From Paraburkholderia heleia NBRC 101817 (GTDB lineage: Bacteria; Pseudomonadota; Gammaproteobacteria; Burkholderiales; Burkholderiaceae): a stretch of DNA of 64,000 bases. Under the pieces are notes generated by a model. That model did no database searches and was not told the DNA's origin. It saw only the letters and a list, made by a program, of their open reading frames with translations. The first letter of the stretch is position 1; every line of letters starts with the position of its first letter. A program made the position numbers and the translations under genes. The stretch is taken from assembly GCF_000739775.1 (NCBI RefSeq), contig NZ_BBJH01000022.1, forward strand, positions 110,045-174,044, written 5' to 3'. Shown here piece after piece: positions 52,266 through 60,885 of the stretch.

Positions 52266-53171
52266 TTACCGGCTCACGAAATCCGGTTCGAAAAATACCC
52301 AGCGCACGAGGGGAAAGCGCGCCTGCAGATCGGCTTCGATCTCGTTGATCGCTTCGACCATGGTGCGGCTATGGTCGTAGTCGAGCATTTCGCACTGCAC
52401 CGCCACCATCACCTCCCTGCCCCATTGCAGGGTAATGAGGCTGATGATGCTGCGAATCTCGGGCCGCGCGCGCAGGAACGATTCGATATCGCGCCGCATT
52501 TCCGGGCTTGCCGATTCGCCGACGATCATCGACTTCACTTCGCGCGCGATGAACCACGCAATCAGCATGAGCAGGATACCCACGCCGATCGAGCCGCACG
52601 CGTCCCATACCGGATTGCCCGTAATCACGGTGAGCAGCACGGCGGCGAACGCAATGGCGAGACCCGCCAGCGCGGCAATGTCCTCGCCCGCCACGACGAG
52701 CAGGTCGGAGTCGCGCGTTTCGCGCGCCCAGCGCCACAGCGATTTCGTGGGCGCGCCCTTGCGAATCTCACGAATCGCGCCGTAAAGCGAAAACGCTTCG
52801 AGCACCACGGAAATACCGAGCACGACGAGCGCCACGTACACGAATCGCAACGGCTCACGCGCAATCAGCCGATGCACGCCCTCGTAGACCGAAAACGCGC
52901 CGCCCACGAAGAACAGCAGCAGCGCCACGAGCAGCGAATAGAAGTTGATCGCGCGGCCCGTGCCCATGGGATGCAGTGGCGTGGGCGGCTCGCGCGACTG
53001 GCGCAGGCCGAAGAGCAGCAGCAGTTGATTGCCGCAGTCGGCCGTGGAGTGAATCGCCTCCGCGAACATCGATCCCGAGCCCGTGAACGCGGCGGCAGCG
53101 TACTTGCAGACCGCAATGCCCAGGTTCGCAGCGAGCGCATAGAAAATGGCTTTCGGCGATTCTCCGCTCAT
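52266..53171 (-). CDS. Cation diffusion facilitator transporter
   Basis: 301 residues, about six spans. Residues 5-45 (IFYALAANLGIAVCKYAAAA, FTGSGSMFAEAIHSTADCGN) carry the CDF span-2 metal site, here HSTAD rather than the common HxxxD, and the span-5 partner is EDIAALAGL. The C-terminal domain (REVMVAVQCEMLDYDHSRTM) is the cytoplasmic ferredoxin-like region. Spacing and residues resemble the ZnT9-like CDF branch. It exports divalent metal ions such as Zn2+ or Fe2+ with proton antiport. It starts 7 bp after selD on the same strand, so the two are probably co-transcribed. Confidence 0.87.
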   Translation of the reverse strand: MSGESPKAIFYALAANLGIAVCKYAAAAFTGSGSMFAEAIHSTADCGNQLLLLFGLRQSREPPTPLHPMGTGRAINFYSLLVALLLFFVGGAFSVYEGVHRLIAREPLRFVYVALVVLGISVVLEAFSLYGAIREIRKGAPTKSLWRWARETRDSDLLVVAGEDIAALAGLAIAFAAVLLTVITGNPVWDACGSIGVGILLMLIAWFIAREVKSMIVGESASPEMRRDIESFLRARPEIRSIISLITLQWGREVMVAVQCEMLDYDHSRTMVEAINEIEADLQARFPLVRWVFFEPDFVSR

Positions 53172-53178
53172 ACGGCCC

Positions 53179-54246
53179 TCACGCGACGTCCACGCGCGCC
53201 GGGCCTTCGCTCAGTTCGCCGATCGCCCGCGCGTCGCCAAAACCTTCCGCGCGGAAGATCGCCAGCACGTCTTCCACGTTTTCCGGCGCGCAGGCCACGA
53301 GCAGGCCGCCCGAGGTTTGCGGGTCGGTGAGCAGCGTGCGCGCGCTTTCGGGCAGGCTGGGCGCGAGCGTGACGGCGTCGCCGTACGAGGCCCAGTTGCG
53401 GCCGGAGGCGCCCGTGCACACGCCGTCATCGACGAACTTCTGCACGCCCGGCAGCCACGGCAGGCCGGCGTAATGCACGCGCGCGGCGAGATTCGCGCCG
53501 CGCGCAATTTCGAGCGTGTGGCCGAGCAGGCCGAAGCCGGTCACGTCGGTCATCGCGTGCACGCCCGGCAACTCCGCCAGCGTCGCGCCCGGCTTGTTGA
53601 GGAGGGTCGCGGCGGCCACCATTGCCTGGTAGCCCGCGTCGCCGAGCATTTCCTTCTTGAGCGCGGCGGAAAGCACGCCCACGCCCAGCGGCTTGCCGAG
53701 CACGAGCACGTCGCCGGCTTGTGCCGACGCGTTGCGCTTCACGCGCTCCGGATGCACCACGCCGAGCGCAGCCAGCCCGTAAATGGGCTCCACGGAGTCG
53801 ATCGAATGCCCGCCCGCCACGGGAATGCCGGCCGCCGCGCACACGTCCTCGCCGCCGCGCAGCACCTGCGCGATCACGTCGTGCGGCAGCACGTTGATGG
53901 GCATGCCCACGAGCGCCAGCGCGAGGATCGGCTTGCCGCCCATGGCGTAGACGTCCGAGAGCGCGTTGGTCGCGGCGATACGGCCGAAGTCGTACGGGTC
54001 GTCGACGATCGGCATGAAGAAGTCCGTGGTCGCGACGATGGCCTGCTCGTCGTTGAGCTTGTAGACGGCGGCGTCGTCGGCGGTCTCGGTGCCGACCAGC
54101 AGGTTCGGAAACGCGGTGGTGAGCGGCGTGCTGCGGGCGAGCAGCGCGGAAAGCACGCCGGGCGCGATCTTGCAGCCGCAGCCGCCGCCGTGCGAAAGGC
54201 TCGTGAGGCGCGGCACGGCGGCGCCGATGGCGGGTTTGTCGTTCAT
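53179..54246 (-). CDS. selD: Selenide, water dikinase (selenophosphate synthase)
   Basis: 355 residues from the ATG at 54246. SLSHGGGCGCKIAPGVLSAL contains the catalytic Cys23 and Lys26, matching Cys17 and Lys20 of E. coli SelD, so this is the Cys form, not selenocysteine. DDAAVYKLNDEQAIVATTDF and NALSDVYAMGGKPILALALV are further SelD signatures. It makes selenophosphate from selenide and ATP for selenoprotein or selenouridine synthesis. No selA, selB or mnmH gene is in the window. The distance to the alpha/beta hydrolase gene upstream is 97 bp. Confidence 0.93.
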   Translation of the reverse strand: MNDKPAIGAAVPRLTSLSHGGGCGCKIAPGVLSALLARSTPLTTAFPNLLVGTETADDAAVYKLNDEQAIVATTDFFMPIVDDPYDFGRIAATNALSDVYAMGGKPILALALVGMPINVLPHDVIAQVLRGGEDVCAAAGIPVAGGHSIDSVEPIYGLAALGVVHPERVKRNASAQAGDVLVLGKPLGVGVLSAALKKEMLGDAGYQAMVAAATLLNKPGATLAELPGVHAMTDVTGFGLLGHTLEIARGANLAARVHYAGLPWLPGVQKFVDDGVCTGASGRNWASYGDAVTLAPSLPESARTLLTDPQTSGGLLVACAPENVEDVLAIFRAEGFGDARAIGELSEGPARVDVA

Positions 54247-54343
54247 GTCTGGAAGTCGTCCTGAAAGTGCCGGATGAGTTTTCGTATTATGGGGCAATCG
54301 CCGGACCGGCGATGCGCGCGGCGTGCACGCGGCGCGGCACCGC

Positions 54344-55126
54344 TCAGCCGCGCCCGGCGGCCCGGCCCGCGGCGTTCTCGGCGCTTGCCGTGATTTGGCC
54401 CGCGTGCAGCGTATCGACGAGCCATTGCGGATCGTCATGCGGCAGATCGTGCCCTGCCCACGGATGCGCCACGTGCGGTGCGCCCCAGGCTCGCGCGAGC
54501 CGCGCCGAGCAAACGGGGTTCACGAGCCGGTCGCCGCGCGACGACACCACGAGCACCGCACAGCGCGGCGCAGCGCACGCCTTGAAGCGCGCGGCGGCGG
54601 CCAGCTGGCGCAGCGCGTTCGCGCGACTCACAGGGGCGCTCGCGCGGATCGCACGCCACGTTTCGAGGTCGGCAGCGAGCGTGTCGCGGCGCGCGCAGGT
54701 GAGGCCGTGGATCAGCGTCTCGGTCACCTCGCCGCCATCCCAGTGTCGCGCCACGCGCACGACCGCGGGCCACGCCGCGGGCCGCAAGCGCTCGCACACG
54801 CGGCTATGCGGGCGCATGCTCGTGTTCACGAGCACGAGCCGCCCGATCTCGTCGGCATAACGCAGCGCCCACGCCGTCGCCACCATGCCGCCCAGCGACA
54901 TTGCCAGCACGCGGTAAGGCGCGCGTGCCCCGCGCCGCTGCGCTTCGGCTCGCAGTGCATCCACGTAGTCGGCCACCGCGAGCGGCGAACGGACGTGCGC
55001 CGCGGTGCCGTTGCCCGGCAGGTCGATAGGCAACACGCCATCGCGCTCCGCAAGCAGCAAGGCGAATGCGCCCCAGTGGCGCGATTCGCGCGTGAGGCCG
55101 CGCAGCAGGATCCACGGTTCGCTCAT
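54344..55126 (-). CDS. Alpha/beta hydrolase fold protein
   Basis: 260 residues from the ATG at 55126, which overlaps the M14 carboxypeptidase stop (ATGA). WILLRGLTRESRHWGAFALL has the oxyanion-strand pattern, VLPIDLPGNGTAAH follows, and LAMSLGGMVATAWALRYADE holds the Ser nucleophile in AMSLG (Ala replaces the usual first Gly). The acid is likely in SSRGDRLVNP and the His in AGHDLPHDDPQW. The substrate is not predictable. Coupled translation with the peptidase suggests a shared pathway. Confidence 0.82.
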   Translation of the reverse strand: MSEPWILLRGLTRESRHWGAFALLLAERDGVLPIDLPGNGTAAHVRSPLAVADYVDALRAEAQRRGARAPYRVLAMSLGGMVATAWALRYADEIGRLVLVNTSMRPHSRVCERLRPAAWPAVVRVARHWDGGEVTETLIHGLTCARRDTLAADLETWRAIRASAPVSRANALRQLAAAARFKACAAPRCAVLVVSSRGDRLVNPVCSARLARAWGAPHVAHPWAGHDLPHDDPQWLVDTLHAGQITASAENAAGRAAGRG

Positions 55127-56157
55127 GTGCCAGGCTTCCGGTACCAGTGCCCGATCGCGCTTTTCAGCACCTCGTCGCGGATCACGCCCTCGGGCAGCCA
55201 GCGCGGCGCGGAATACGCGGCGCGTGTCAGGAACTCGAACAGGTTCGCGTGACGCCGCAATACACGCGCGGTGCGATGCTGAAGGAGCGGGTTGAACATG
55301 CCCTGGCGCGAAAAGATCTGGCGCGGGTTCTTCTTGATCCACAGCCACGAGCCCAATTCGAGTGTGAGCGGCAGGAAGATGTTGCCGCCGGGCGCGCGAT
55401 CGTACGCGCAGTCCCACAAGTCGCCGTGCAGCAAATATTGATGGCTCTGCGGCTCGAAAGTGTAGCCGTGATGCGGATGCGCGCGCTCGAACATCGTCTT
55501 GAGCACATACATTTCGGGCAGGTGTCGAATGAGGCGGCGCGTGCGCGCGTACGGAAACCAGATGCTGTCGGTCCAGCCGTAACCGGAATGGCAGTCGAGC
55601 GCGAAGGAAAGGGGGCGCCGCGTGAGTTCTTCGTCGACGATCTTCAGCAGCGCGAGCGCTTCGACCTCCATGGCCGCGCCGCGCCGCCCCCGATACCACG
55701 GCAGCCACGAGCCGAGGCGCTGGCCGCCCGCGAGAAAGGGCACGCGCTCGTCGGCATCCTGCGGCGCGTTGCGCATGAGATCGACGCCGTTCGGATTCGC
55801 TCGCGTGGCGAGCCACATGCCGCCGGGATTGAGGATCGGCGCGAACACGATGCGCACGGACTCGAGCTGGCGCAGGAGCAGTTCGTCCCAGGCAAGCCGC
55901 CCCACCAGCGCGCGCATGTAGTCGAGCACGAGCTGTGAGCCAATGCGTTCGAGCCCGTGAATGCCGCCGAAAAAGCCAATACCGGGCGCGGCCGGATCGC
56001 GCGAGCCGACTGCCGCAACATACAGAGGAAACGTGCGGCCGCGCACCTCGACTTCGCCCTCGCTGCGAATGTCGAGCCAGCGTGCGCCGGCATCGAGGAT
56101 CATCTTGAGGTCCTCGTATTCCTCGAAGCTGTCAGGTAGGAAGCTCAGTGCCTGCAT
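55123..56157 (-). CDS. M14-family zinc carboxypeptidase
   Basis: 344 residues. Zinc and catalytic residues are visible: His67 and Glu70 in GGIHGLERIGSQ (HxxE), His190 in LDCHSGYGWTD, and catalytic Glu267 in LTLELGSW; RANPNGVDLMRN (119-130) is the substrate-carboxylate Asn-Arg region. There is no signal peptide, so it is cytoplasmic, similar to M14 proteins that act on small peptides or amino-acid conjugates. It overlaps the downstream hydrolase by four bases. The upstream gap (56158-56504) is shared with the divergent phn operon. Confidence 0.87.
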   Translation of the reverse strand: MQALSFLPDSFEEYEDLKMILDAGARWLDIRSEGEVEVRGRTFPLYVAAVGSRDPAAPGIGFFGGIHGLERIGSQLVLDYMRALVGRLAWDELLLRQLESVRIVFAPILNPGGMWLATRANPNGVDLMRNAPQDADERVPFLAGGQRLGSWLPWYRGRRGAAMEVEALALLKIVDEELTRRPLSFALDCHSGYGWTDSIWFPYARTRRLIRHLPEMYVLKTMFERAHPHHGYTFEPQSHQYLLHGDLWDCAYDRAPGGNIFLPLTLELGSWLWIKKNPRQIFSRQGMFNPLLQHRTARVLRRHANLFEFLTRAAYSAPRWLPEGVIRDEVLKSAIGHWYRKPGT

Positions 56158-56359
56158 ATGGCGCCGGGTTTCGCCGCTCGTTCGGATCGGGTCGCGTAGA
56201 TCGGGGCCGCCGCGTGCGGCCGCATTGTCTACAACTGCCTTGCGAGCGCCACCCCTGTCGACAATGAGTCAGCAACAAGTCAGGAAAACCAGGGACAGCA
56301 CGTACGCTGCCCATCAATATAGCTGCTTCCCATGATATTGAGCGTGACAGATGTTTGGC

Positions 56360-56375
56360 GTCATGCCTTTGTCAC
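56360..56375 (+). promoter_or_regulatory. Pho-box-like site upstream of phnC
   Basis: GTCAT (56360-56364) and GTCAC (56371-56375) are spaced 11 bp start to start, as the two CTGTCA(T/C) halves of a PhoB box are. The flanking bases only partly match the consensus. The site is about 130 bp before the phnC ATG, in the 347-bp divergent gap with the peptidase gene, which shows no other feature I would report. It would make the operon phosphate-starvation controlled. Confidence 0.45.
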
Positions 56376-56504
56376 ATCCCTCACGATTTTTGCCGCGCCG
56401 TGGAGATCGTAAAACATGTAGTCGTCTAGACGTCGCGACACCTTCACTCAACCGTCACAGTCGCTTCCTAGAATGAGCCCTCGACTACACAGCGACGGAT
56501 CGTT

Positions 56505-57332
56505 ATGGACGCCATACGCATCGAACGCCTCTCGAAAAGCTTCGACAGCGGCCGCAAGGCACTCGACGAGATCGACCTGCGCGTAGGCGTTGGCGAAATG
56601 GTTGCGCTGATCGGCGCATCGGGCTCGGGCAAATCGACCTTGCTACGCCATATTGCGGGCTTCACGGCTTCCGACCCGCAGCCTTCGCGCATCGAAATTC
56701 TTGGTCGTCCTATTCAGCAGGACGGCCGCATCGTGCGCGAAGTGCGGCGCATTCGCCGCGACATCGGCTTTGTGTTTCAGCAGTTCAATCTCGTACATCG
56801 CCTCACGGTCGAAACGAATGTGCTGATCGGCGCACTGTCGCGGCTACCGTTGTGGCGGCGCCTCACAGGCCGCTTTCCGCGCGCCGAGCGCGAGTTGATG
56901 CTTGCTGCGCTCGGCGAAGTCGGCATCGCGCACAAGGCCGCCGAGCGCGCCTCGAATCTCTCGGGCGGCCAGCAGCAGCGCGCGGCGCTCGCCCGTGCGC
57001 TCGTGCAGCGCGCGCGCCTCATTCTCGCCGACGAACCCATCGCCTCGCTCGATCCCGCATCGTCGCGGCGCGTGATGGACATGATGCGCATGCTCAACCG
57101 CGATCACGGCTTGACGGTGGTCGTCTCGCTGCATCAGGTGGATATCGCCATGGAGTATTGCCCGCGCACCATTGCGCTGCGCGATGGGCGCGTGGTGTAC
57201 GACGGCGCGTCGTCGGCGCTCACGCCCGCCCTGCTGCAACAGCTTTATGGCAACGCCGTGCGCGAGCTGCTCGAACCCGATGCTGCGCCGTCCGCGGCAA
57301 CGCGCTTCGGTGCACAGCCTCGCGCGGCCTGA
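56505..57332 (+). CDS. phnC: Phosphonate ABC transporter ATP-binding protein
   Basis: 275 residues. Walker A GASGSGKST at 37-45, the ABC signature LSGGQ at 152-156 and Walker B LILADE at 172-177, then SLDP and VVVSLHQVDIAMEYCPRTIA, typical of PhnC. It powers uptake of phosphonates through PhnE. The start at 56505 has only a weak GGAT upstream. It is followed by phnD 56 bp later. Confidence 0.92.
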   Translation: MDAIRIERLSKSFDSGRKALDEIDLRVGVGEMVALIGASGSGKSTLLRHIAGFTASDPQPSRIEILGRPIQQDGRIVREVRRIRRDIGFVFQQFNLVHRLTVETNVLIGALSRLPLWRRLTGRFPRAERELMLAALGEVGIAHKAAERASNLSGGQQQRAALARALVQRARLILADEPIASLDPASSRRVMDMMRMLNRDHGLTVVVSLHQVDIAMEYCPRTIALRDGRVVYDGASSALTPALLQQLYGNAVRELLEPDAAPSAATRFGAQPRAA

Positions 57333-57388
57333 TCACGCAAGCCCACTTTTTCCAACCCGCAACGCTTCCCCTCACCACGGACCGCCCA

Positions 57389-58375
57389 ATGAAACTGCTC
57401 CGCTCCATGCTCTCCTGGTGCGCCGCCGGCGCCGTCGCGTTTGCCTCGCTCGGCAGCGCGGCCGCTCACGCGGAAGACCTCAGCTTCGGCATCATCTCGA
57501 CCGACTCGTCGGCGGTGCTCAAGCAACGCTGGCAACCGTTCATCGACGACCTGAACAAGCAGACGGGCCTGCACGTGACCGCGTTCTTCGCCACCGACTA
57601 CTCGGGCATCATCGAAGCCATGCGCTTCAACAAGGTGCAGATCGGCTACTTCGGCAATGCTTCGGCCATGGAAGCCGTGGACCGTTCGAATGGCGAGATC
57701 TTCGCGAAGGTGCTCTACGCGAACGGCGACACGGGCTACAAGTCGGTGCTCATCACCAACGTGAACAGCCGCGTGAAGACGCTCGACGATGTGTTCAAGA
57801 ATACGAAGGATCTCACGCTCGGCTGGGGCGACCCCAATTCGACCTCGGGCACCCTGATTCCGGGCTATTACCTCTTCGCGCAGCACGGCGTTTCGGTGAA
57901 CGCGACGAACTTCAAGACCGTGCTGCCTTCGAGCCACGAAGCGAACCTCCTTGCCGTGGTGAACAACAAGGTGGATATCGCCACCAACAACACCATCGAG
58001 CTTTCCACGCTGCAACAAAAGCACCCGGACCGCTTTGCCCAGGTGCGCGTACTGTGGACCTCGCCGCTCATTCCGTCCGATCCGCTCGTGTATCGCAAGG
58101 ATCTGCCTGAAGCCACCAGGCAGAAGCTGCGCGACTTCTTCTACCACTACGCGAAGACCGACCCGCGCGAGAAGAAGATCATGGCCGATATCACCGGCTA
58201 CGCAGGCTTCGCGCCCGCCACGGACGCGCAGCTTCTGCCGATCCGCCAGATCGCGCTGTTCCAGCAGAAAGAGAAGATCGCGGCCGACACGCATCTCTCC
58301 GACGACGACCGCAAGAACCAGATCGCGGCCATCGACGCGAAGATCGGTGCGCTCGCCGCACCCGCGAAGCAGTAA
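57389..58375 (+). CDS. phnD: Phosphonate ABC transporter substrate-binding protein
   Basis: 328 residues with a signal peptide ending in AAAHA. LSFGIISTDSSAVLKQRWQP, ATDYSGIIEAMRFNKVQIGY and LGWGDPNSTSGTLIPGYYLF are PhnD signatures; the last is the ligand-binding loop with Ser/Thr that contacts the phosphonate. It captures phosphonate or related compounds such as phosphite in the periplasm. The length agrees with PhnD. The stop overlaps the start of phnE (TAATG). Confidence 0.92.
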   Translation: MKLLRSMLSWCAAGAVAFASLGSAAAHAEDLSFGIISTDSSAVLKQRWQPFIDDLNKQTGLHVTAFFATDYSGIIEAMRFNKVQIGYFGNASAMEAVDRSNGEIFAKVLYANGDTGYKSVLITNVNSRVKTLDDVFKNTKDLTLGWGDPNSTSGTLIPGYYLFAQHGVSVNATNFKTVLPSSHEANLLAVVNNKVDIATNNTIELSTLQQKHPDRFAQVRVLWTSPLIPSDPLVYRKDLPEATRQKLRDFFYHYAKTDPREKKIMADITGYAGFAPATDAQLLPIRQIALFQQKEKIAADTHLSDDDRKNQIAAIDAKIGALAAPAKQ

Positions 58376-59265
58376 TGGGCGCAATGGATTTCGACAGCTC
58401 ACGCGCCGTGCCGCAGGCAGAAGTCGCAAGGCCCGCTGCCGGGCCGGCGGCGACATCGACCGCCGCCGCCGCGCCAAAAGCGGCCGCCGCTGCGGCGGCC
58501 AGGCAGGCGGGCAAGCGCAGCTGGTCGTCGCTCGCACTCTGGGCCATCGTCTTCGTGCTGCTCGGCGTGGCGTGGCGCGGCGCCGACATGCGCCCGCTCG
58601 ACCTGTTCTCCGACTCCGCGAACATGGGCACGTTCGCGCGCGGCTTCTTCCCGCCGGACTTCACGGAATGGCGCACGTACGCCCACGAAATGTGGGTCAC
58701 GCTCGCCGTGGCGCTGTGGGGTACGGCGCTCGCGATCGTCTGCGCAGTGCCGTTCGGGTTGATGTCGGCGCACAATCTCGCGCCCGCGTGGGTGCTGCAT
58801 CCCGTGCGTCGTTTGATGGACGCATGCCGCGCCATCAACGAGATGGTGTTCGCGATGCTCTTCATCGTGGCCGTGGGCCTCGGGCCGTTCGCGGGCGTGC
58901 TCGCCTTGTGGGTGCATACCACCGGCGTGCTCGCGAAGCTTTTTGCGGAAGCGGTGGAAGCCATCGACCCTCGCCCCGTGGAAGGCGTGCGCGCGACGGG
59001 CGCCTCGCCGCTCGACGAGATCGTCTACGGCGTGCTGCCCCAGGTCATGCCGCTGTGGATCTCTTACGCGCTCTACCGGTTCGAGTCGAATGTGCGTTCG
59101 GCGATGGTGGTGGGCATGGTGGGCGCGGGCGGCATCGGCGTCGTGCTGTATGAGGAAATCCGCTCGTTCGATTATCAGCAGACCAGCGCCGTTCTCATCA
59201 TGGTGATCGTCGTCGTCACGGCCATCGACCTGATCTCCGCGAGACTGCGTGCGCGCGTGATCTGA
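58375..59265 (+). CDS. phnE: Phosphonate ABC transporter permease
   Basis: 296 residues; an Ala-rich N-terminal cytoplasmic stretch of about 45 residues, then six spans. The EAA loop reads EAIDPRPVEGVRATGASPLD, EIVYGVLPQVMPLWISYALY, and the end VLYEEIRSFDYQQTSAVLIM is specific to PhnE. The start overlaps the phnD stop; an ATG at 58384 is an alternative. No phn lyase genes follow, so the operon imports but does not itself break down the substrate. A terminator at 59276-59325 closes the unit. Confidence 0.92.
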   Translation: MGAMDFDSSRAVPQAEVARPAAGPAATSTAAAAPKAAAAAAARQAGKRSWSSLALWAIVFVLLGVAWRGADMRPLDLFSDSANMGTFARGFFPPDFTEWRTYAHEMWVTLAVALWGTALAIVCAVPFGLMSAHNLAPAWVLHPVRRLMDACRAINEMVFAMLFIVAVGLGPFAGVLALWVHTTGVLAKLFAEAVEAIDPRPVEGVRATGASPLDEIVYGVLPQVMPLWISYALYRFESNVRSAMVVGMVGAGGIGVVLYEEIRSFDYQQTSAVLIMVIVVVTAIDLISARLRARVI

Positions 59266-59275
59266 CGCGTTCCCC

Positions 59276-59325
59276 AAAAGCCGCGCGCGCCGGATAGAAA
59301 CACAATCGCGGTTCGCGCGGCTTTT
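59276..59325 (+). terminator. Intrinsic terminator after phnE
   Basis: AAAAGCCGCGCG (59276-59287) and CGCGCGGCTTTT (59314-59325) form a 12-bp stem closing a 26-base loop, ending in TTTT then CCCTATTT. It lies 10 bp after the phnE stop. Confidence 0.7.
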
Positions 59326-59422
59326 CCCTATTTCTGGCGGCCGTACGCGTTCGCTGGAATAATCACACGATTGCGGCCGCAACGGGCCGCGCCACCAACA
59401 AACCATTCGATTCGCAATCCCG

Positions 59423-60259
59423 ATGGCCAGTTTCGTCGTTCTGCTGGTCCTGCTTTCGGCACTCATGCACGCAAGCTGGAACGCCTTCCTCCATCTTTCG
59501 GGCGACCGCCTCTGGCTGCTCGGCATGTTCTCGGTGCCGTACATCGTCGTGAGCGCGATCGCCGTGTGCGTGCTGCCGCTGCCCGCGCCGGCGAGCTGGC
59601 CGTATATCGGCGCGTCGGCGGTGCTGGAGTTCGTGTACTGCTTCACGCTGATCCGCGCCTATCGCAGCGGCGACTTCGGGCAGATCTACCCGATCGCGCG
59701 CGGGCTTTCTCCGCTGCTCGTGTTCGTGGGCGCGCTCGTGTTCGCGCACGAAGACCTGCATGGGCTCGCGGCTACGGGCGTCGCGCTCGTATCGCTTGGC
59801 ATCATGTCGCTCGCCTTGCGCCGCGGCATGCGCTTTTCGGGCGAGAGCGTGCCGTATGCGCTGCTCACGGGCCTGTTCATCGCGATGTATTCGATCATCG
59901 ACGGCCTCGGCGCGCGCCTGGCCGGCAATGGCCTCAGCTACATCATGTGGGTGTATCTGCTCTGGAACGTCCCGCAGTTTCTCGTGGTGTGCAAGCTGCG
60001 CGGCGGCGCGGCGAAGATGTTCACGTCGAAGTCCGCGGTCGCGCGCGGCATGCTCGCGGGGGTGCTCGCGCTCACGGCGTATTGCCTCGTGATCGAAGCG
60101 TTCCGTTATTTGCCGATCGCGATGGTTTCCGCGCTGCGCGAACTCTCGTCGATTTTCGCCGTGCTGATCGGCTGGCTCTTCATGAACGAGAAGCTCACGG
60201 CACGGCGTTTGGTTGCGTGTGCGTTGGTGACTTGTGGGGCGGTGTTGATTCGGTTGTGA
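59423..60259 (+). CDS. EamA/DMT-superfamily transporter
   Basis: 278 residues with 10 hydrophobic spans in two EamA repeats: the first ends with AYRSGDFGQIYPIARGLSPL and LVFVGALVFAHEDLHGLAAT, the second with EAFRYLPIAMVSALRELSSI and FAVLIGWLFMNEKLTARRLV. This pattern (PIAxxLxPLLVxxxAxxxxxE and a matching second copy) is typical of EamA permeases, which export amino acids or metabolites. The distance from phnE and an intervening terminator make it a separate gene. The low-GC island begins about 100 bp after its stop. Confidence 0.85.
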   Translation: MASFVVLLVLLSALMHASWNAFLHLSGDRLWLLGMFSVPYIVVSAIAVCVLPLPAPASWPYIGASAVLEFVYCFTLIRAYRSGDFGQIYPIARGLSPLLVFVGALVFAHEDLHGLAATGVALVSLGIMSLALRRGMRFSGESVPYALLTGLFIAMYSIIDGLGARLAGNGLSYIMWVYLLWNVPQFLVVCKLRGGAAKMFTSKSAVARGMLAGVLALTAYCLVIEAFRYLPIAMVSALRELSSIFAVLIGWLFMNEKLTARRLVACALVTCGAVLIRL

Positions 60260-60364
60260 TTGGGCGCTGGCTGGGCCGATACTTCGACCCGCTTGGCGCC
60301 CCCGCCGTACAACGCATCGCCAGCCCCGACGATGACTGCACGCCCGCGCTGTCCGAGGCGGCGT

Positions 60365-60387
60365 AAAAATCACAGCCTGTGATTTTT
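60365..60387. terminator. Intrinsic terminator at the left edge of the low-GC cassette
   Basis: AAAAATCACAG (60365-60375) and CTGTGATTTTT (60377-60387) are perfect 11-bp arms around one central base. The stop codon of the last cassette gene lies inside the stem. The T-rich arm ends make it work in both directions, closing both the cassette and the EamA-type gene. Confidence 0.7.
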
Positions 60388-60885
60388 CCTCAGCCGGATT
60401 TCTTCGGCTTTCATCGCCCGGTAGTATGCCTCCATGCGTCGCCACTCATCGACCAAGCGCACCTGTGGACGGTCGCGGTTGCGGCTGATCCGCCAAGGCT
60501 TGCCCTGCTTCACATACCAGCGCCACACTGCTGCTTCGCAGATTTCGTGTTCGGTATCGGGACATGTCCCGTCAAGCACGTCCTCGAAGTGCAGCGCGTG
60601 GGCGACACCAAATTGCCAGTGCCGCCACACGTCGTCGGCGATCAAGCCCACAGTGAAACCCAGCAGAATCAGCGGGTACTGTATCCATGCCGGATCACCC
60701 AGGTCCTGCGCGGCAAACCATCCCACCACGTTCGTGTAGATGGCCATGATGAGCATTCCTGCCCAGGTACACATGATGAAGCGCGGAACCACCAGAATGC
60801 GCATCCGCCGCAGGCGTCGTGGGTGCGTCATAGTTCTCTGCGGGCGCCACGAATTCCGCGCATTTTTTCTCCGGTTTATGAACAT
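60370..60885 (-). CDS. Membrane protein of the PAAR cassette, unknown
   Basis: 171 residues from the ATG at 60885, which overlaps the preceding stop as TGATG; starts at 60906 and 60831 are alternatives. Two hydrophobic segments (VPRFIMCTWAGMLIMAIYTN and YPLILLGFTVGLIAD) are followed by a soluble C-terminal half with Cys pairs (DGTCPDTEHEICEAA) and basic Arg/Lys-rich ends. No domain is recognised. As the last gene of a low-GC cassette with a PAAR protein it may be an immunity or accessory protein, but that is inference by position. Confidence 0.6.
   Translation of the reverse strand: MFINRRKNARNSWRPQRTMTHPRRLRRMRILVVPRFIMCTWAGMLIMAIYTNVVGWFAAQDLGDPAWIQYPLILLGFTVGLIADDVWRHWQFGVAHALHFEDVLDGTCPDTEHEICEAAVWRWYVKQGKPWRISRNRDRPQVRLVDEWRRMEAYYRAMKAEEIRLRKNHRL

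Noticed and set aside
60260..60364. tRNA or attachment site at the GC transition next to the PAAR cassette
   Set aside because: No cloverleaf-forming sequence or direct repeat was seen; only the terminator hairpin marks the border.
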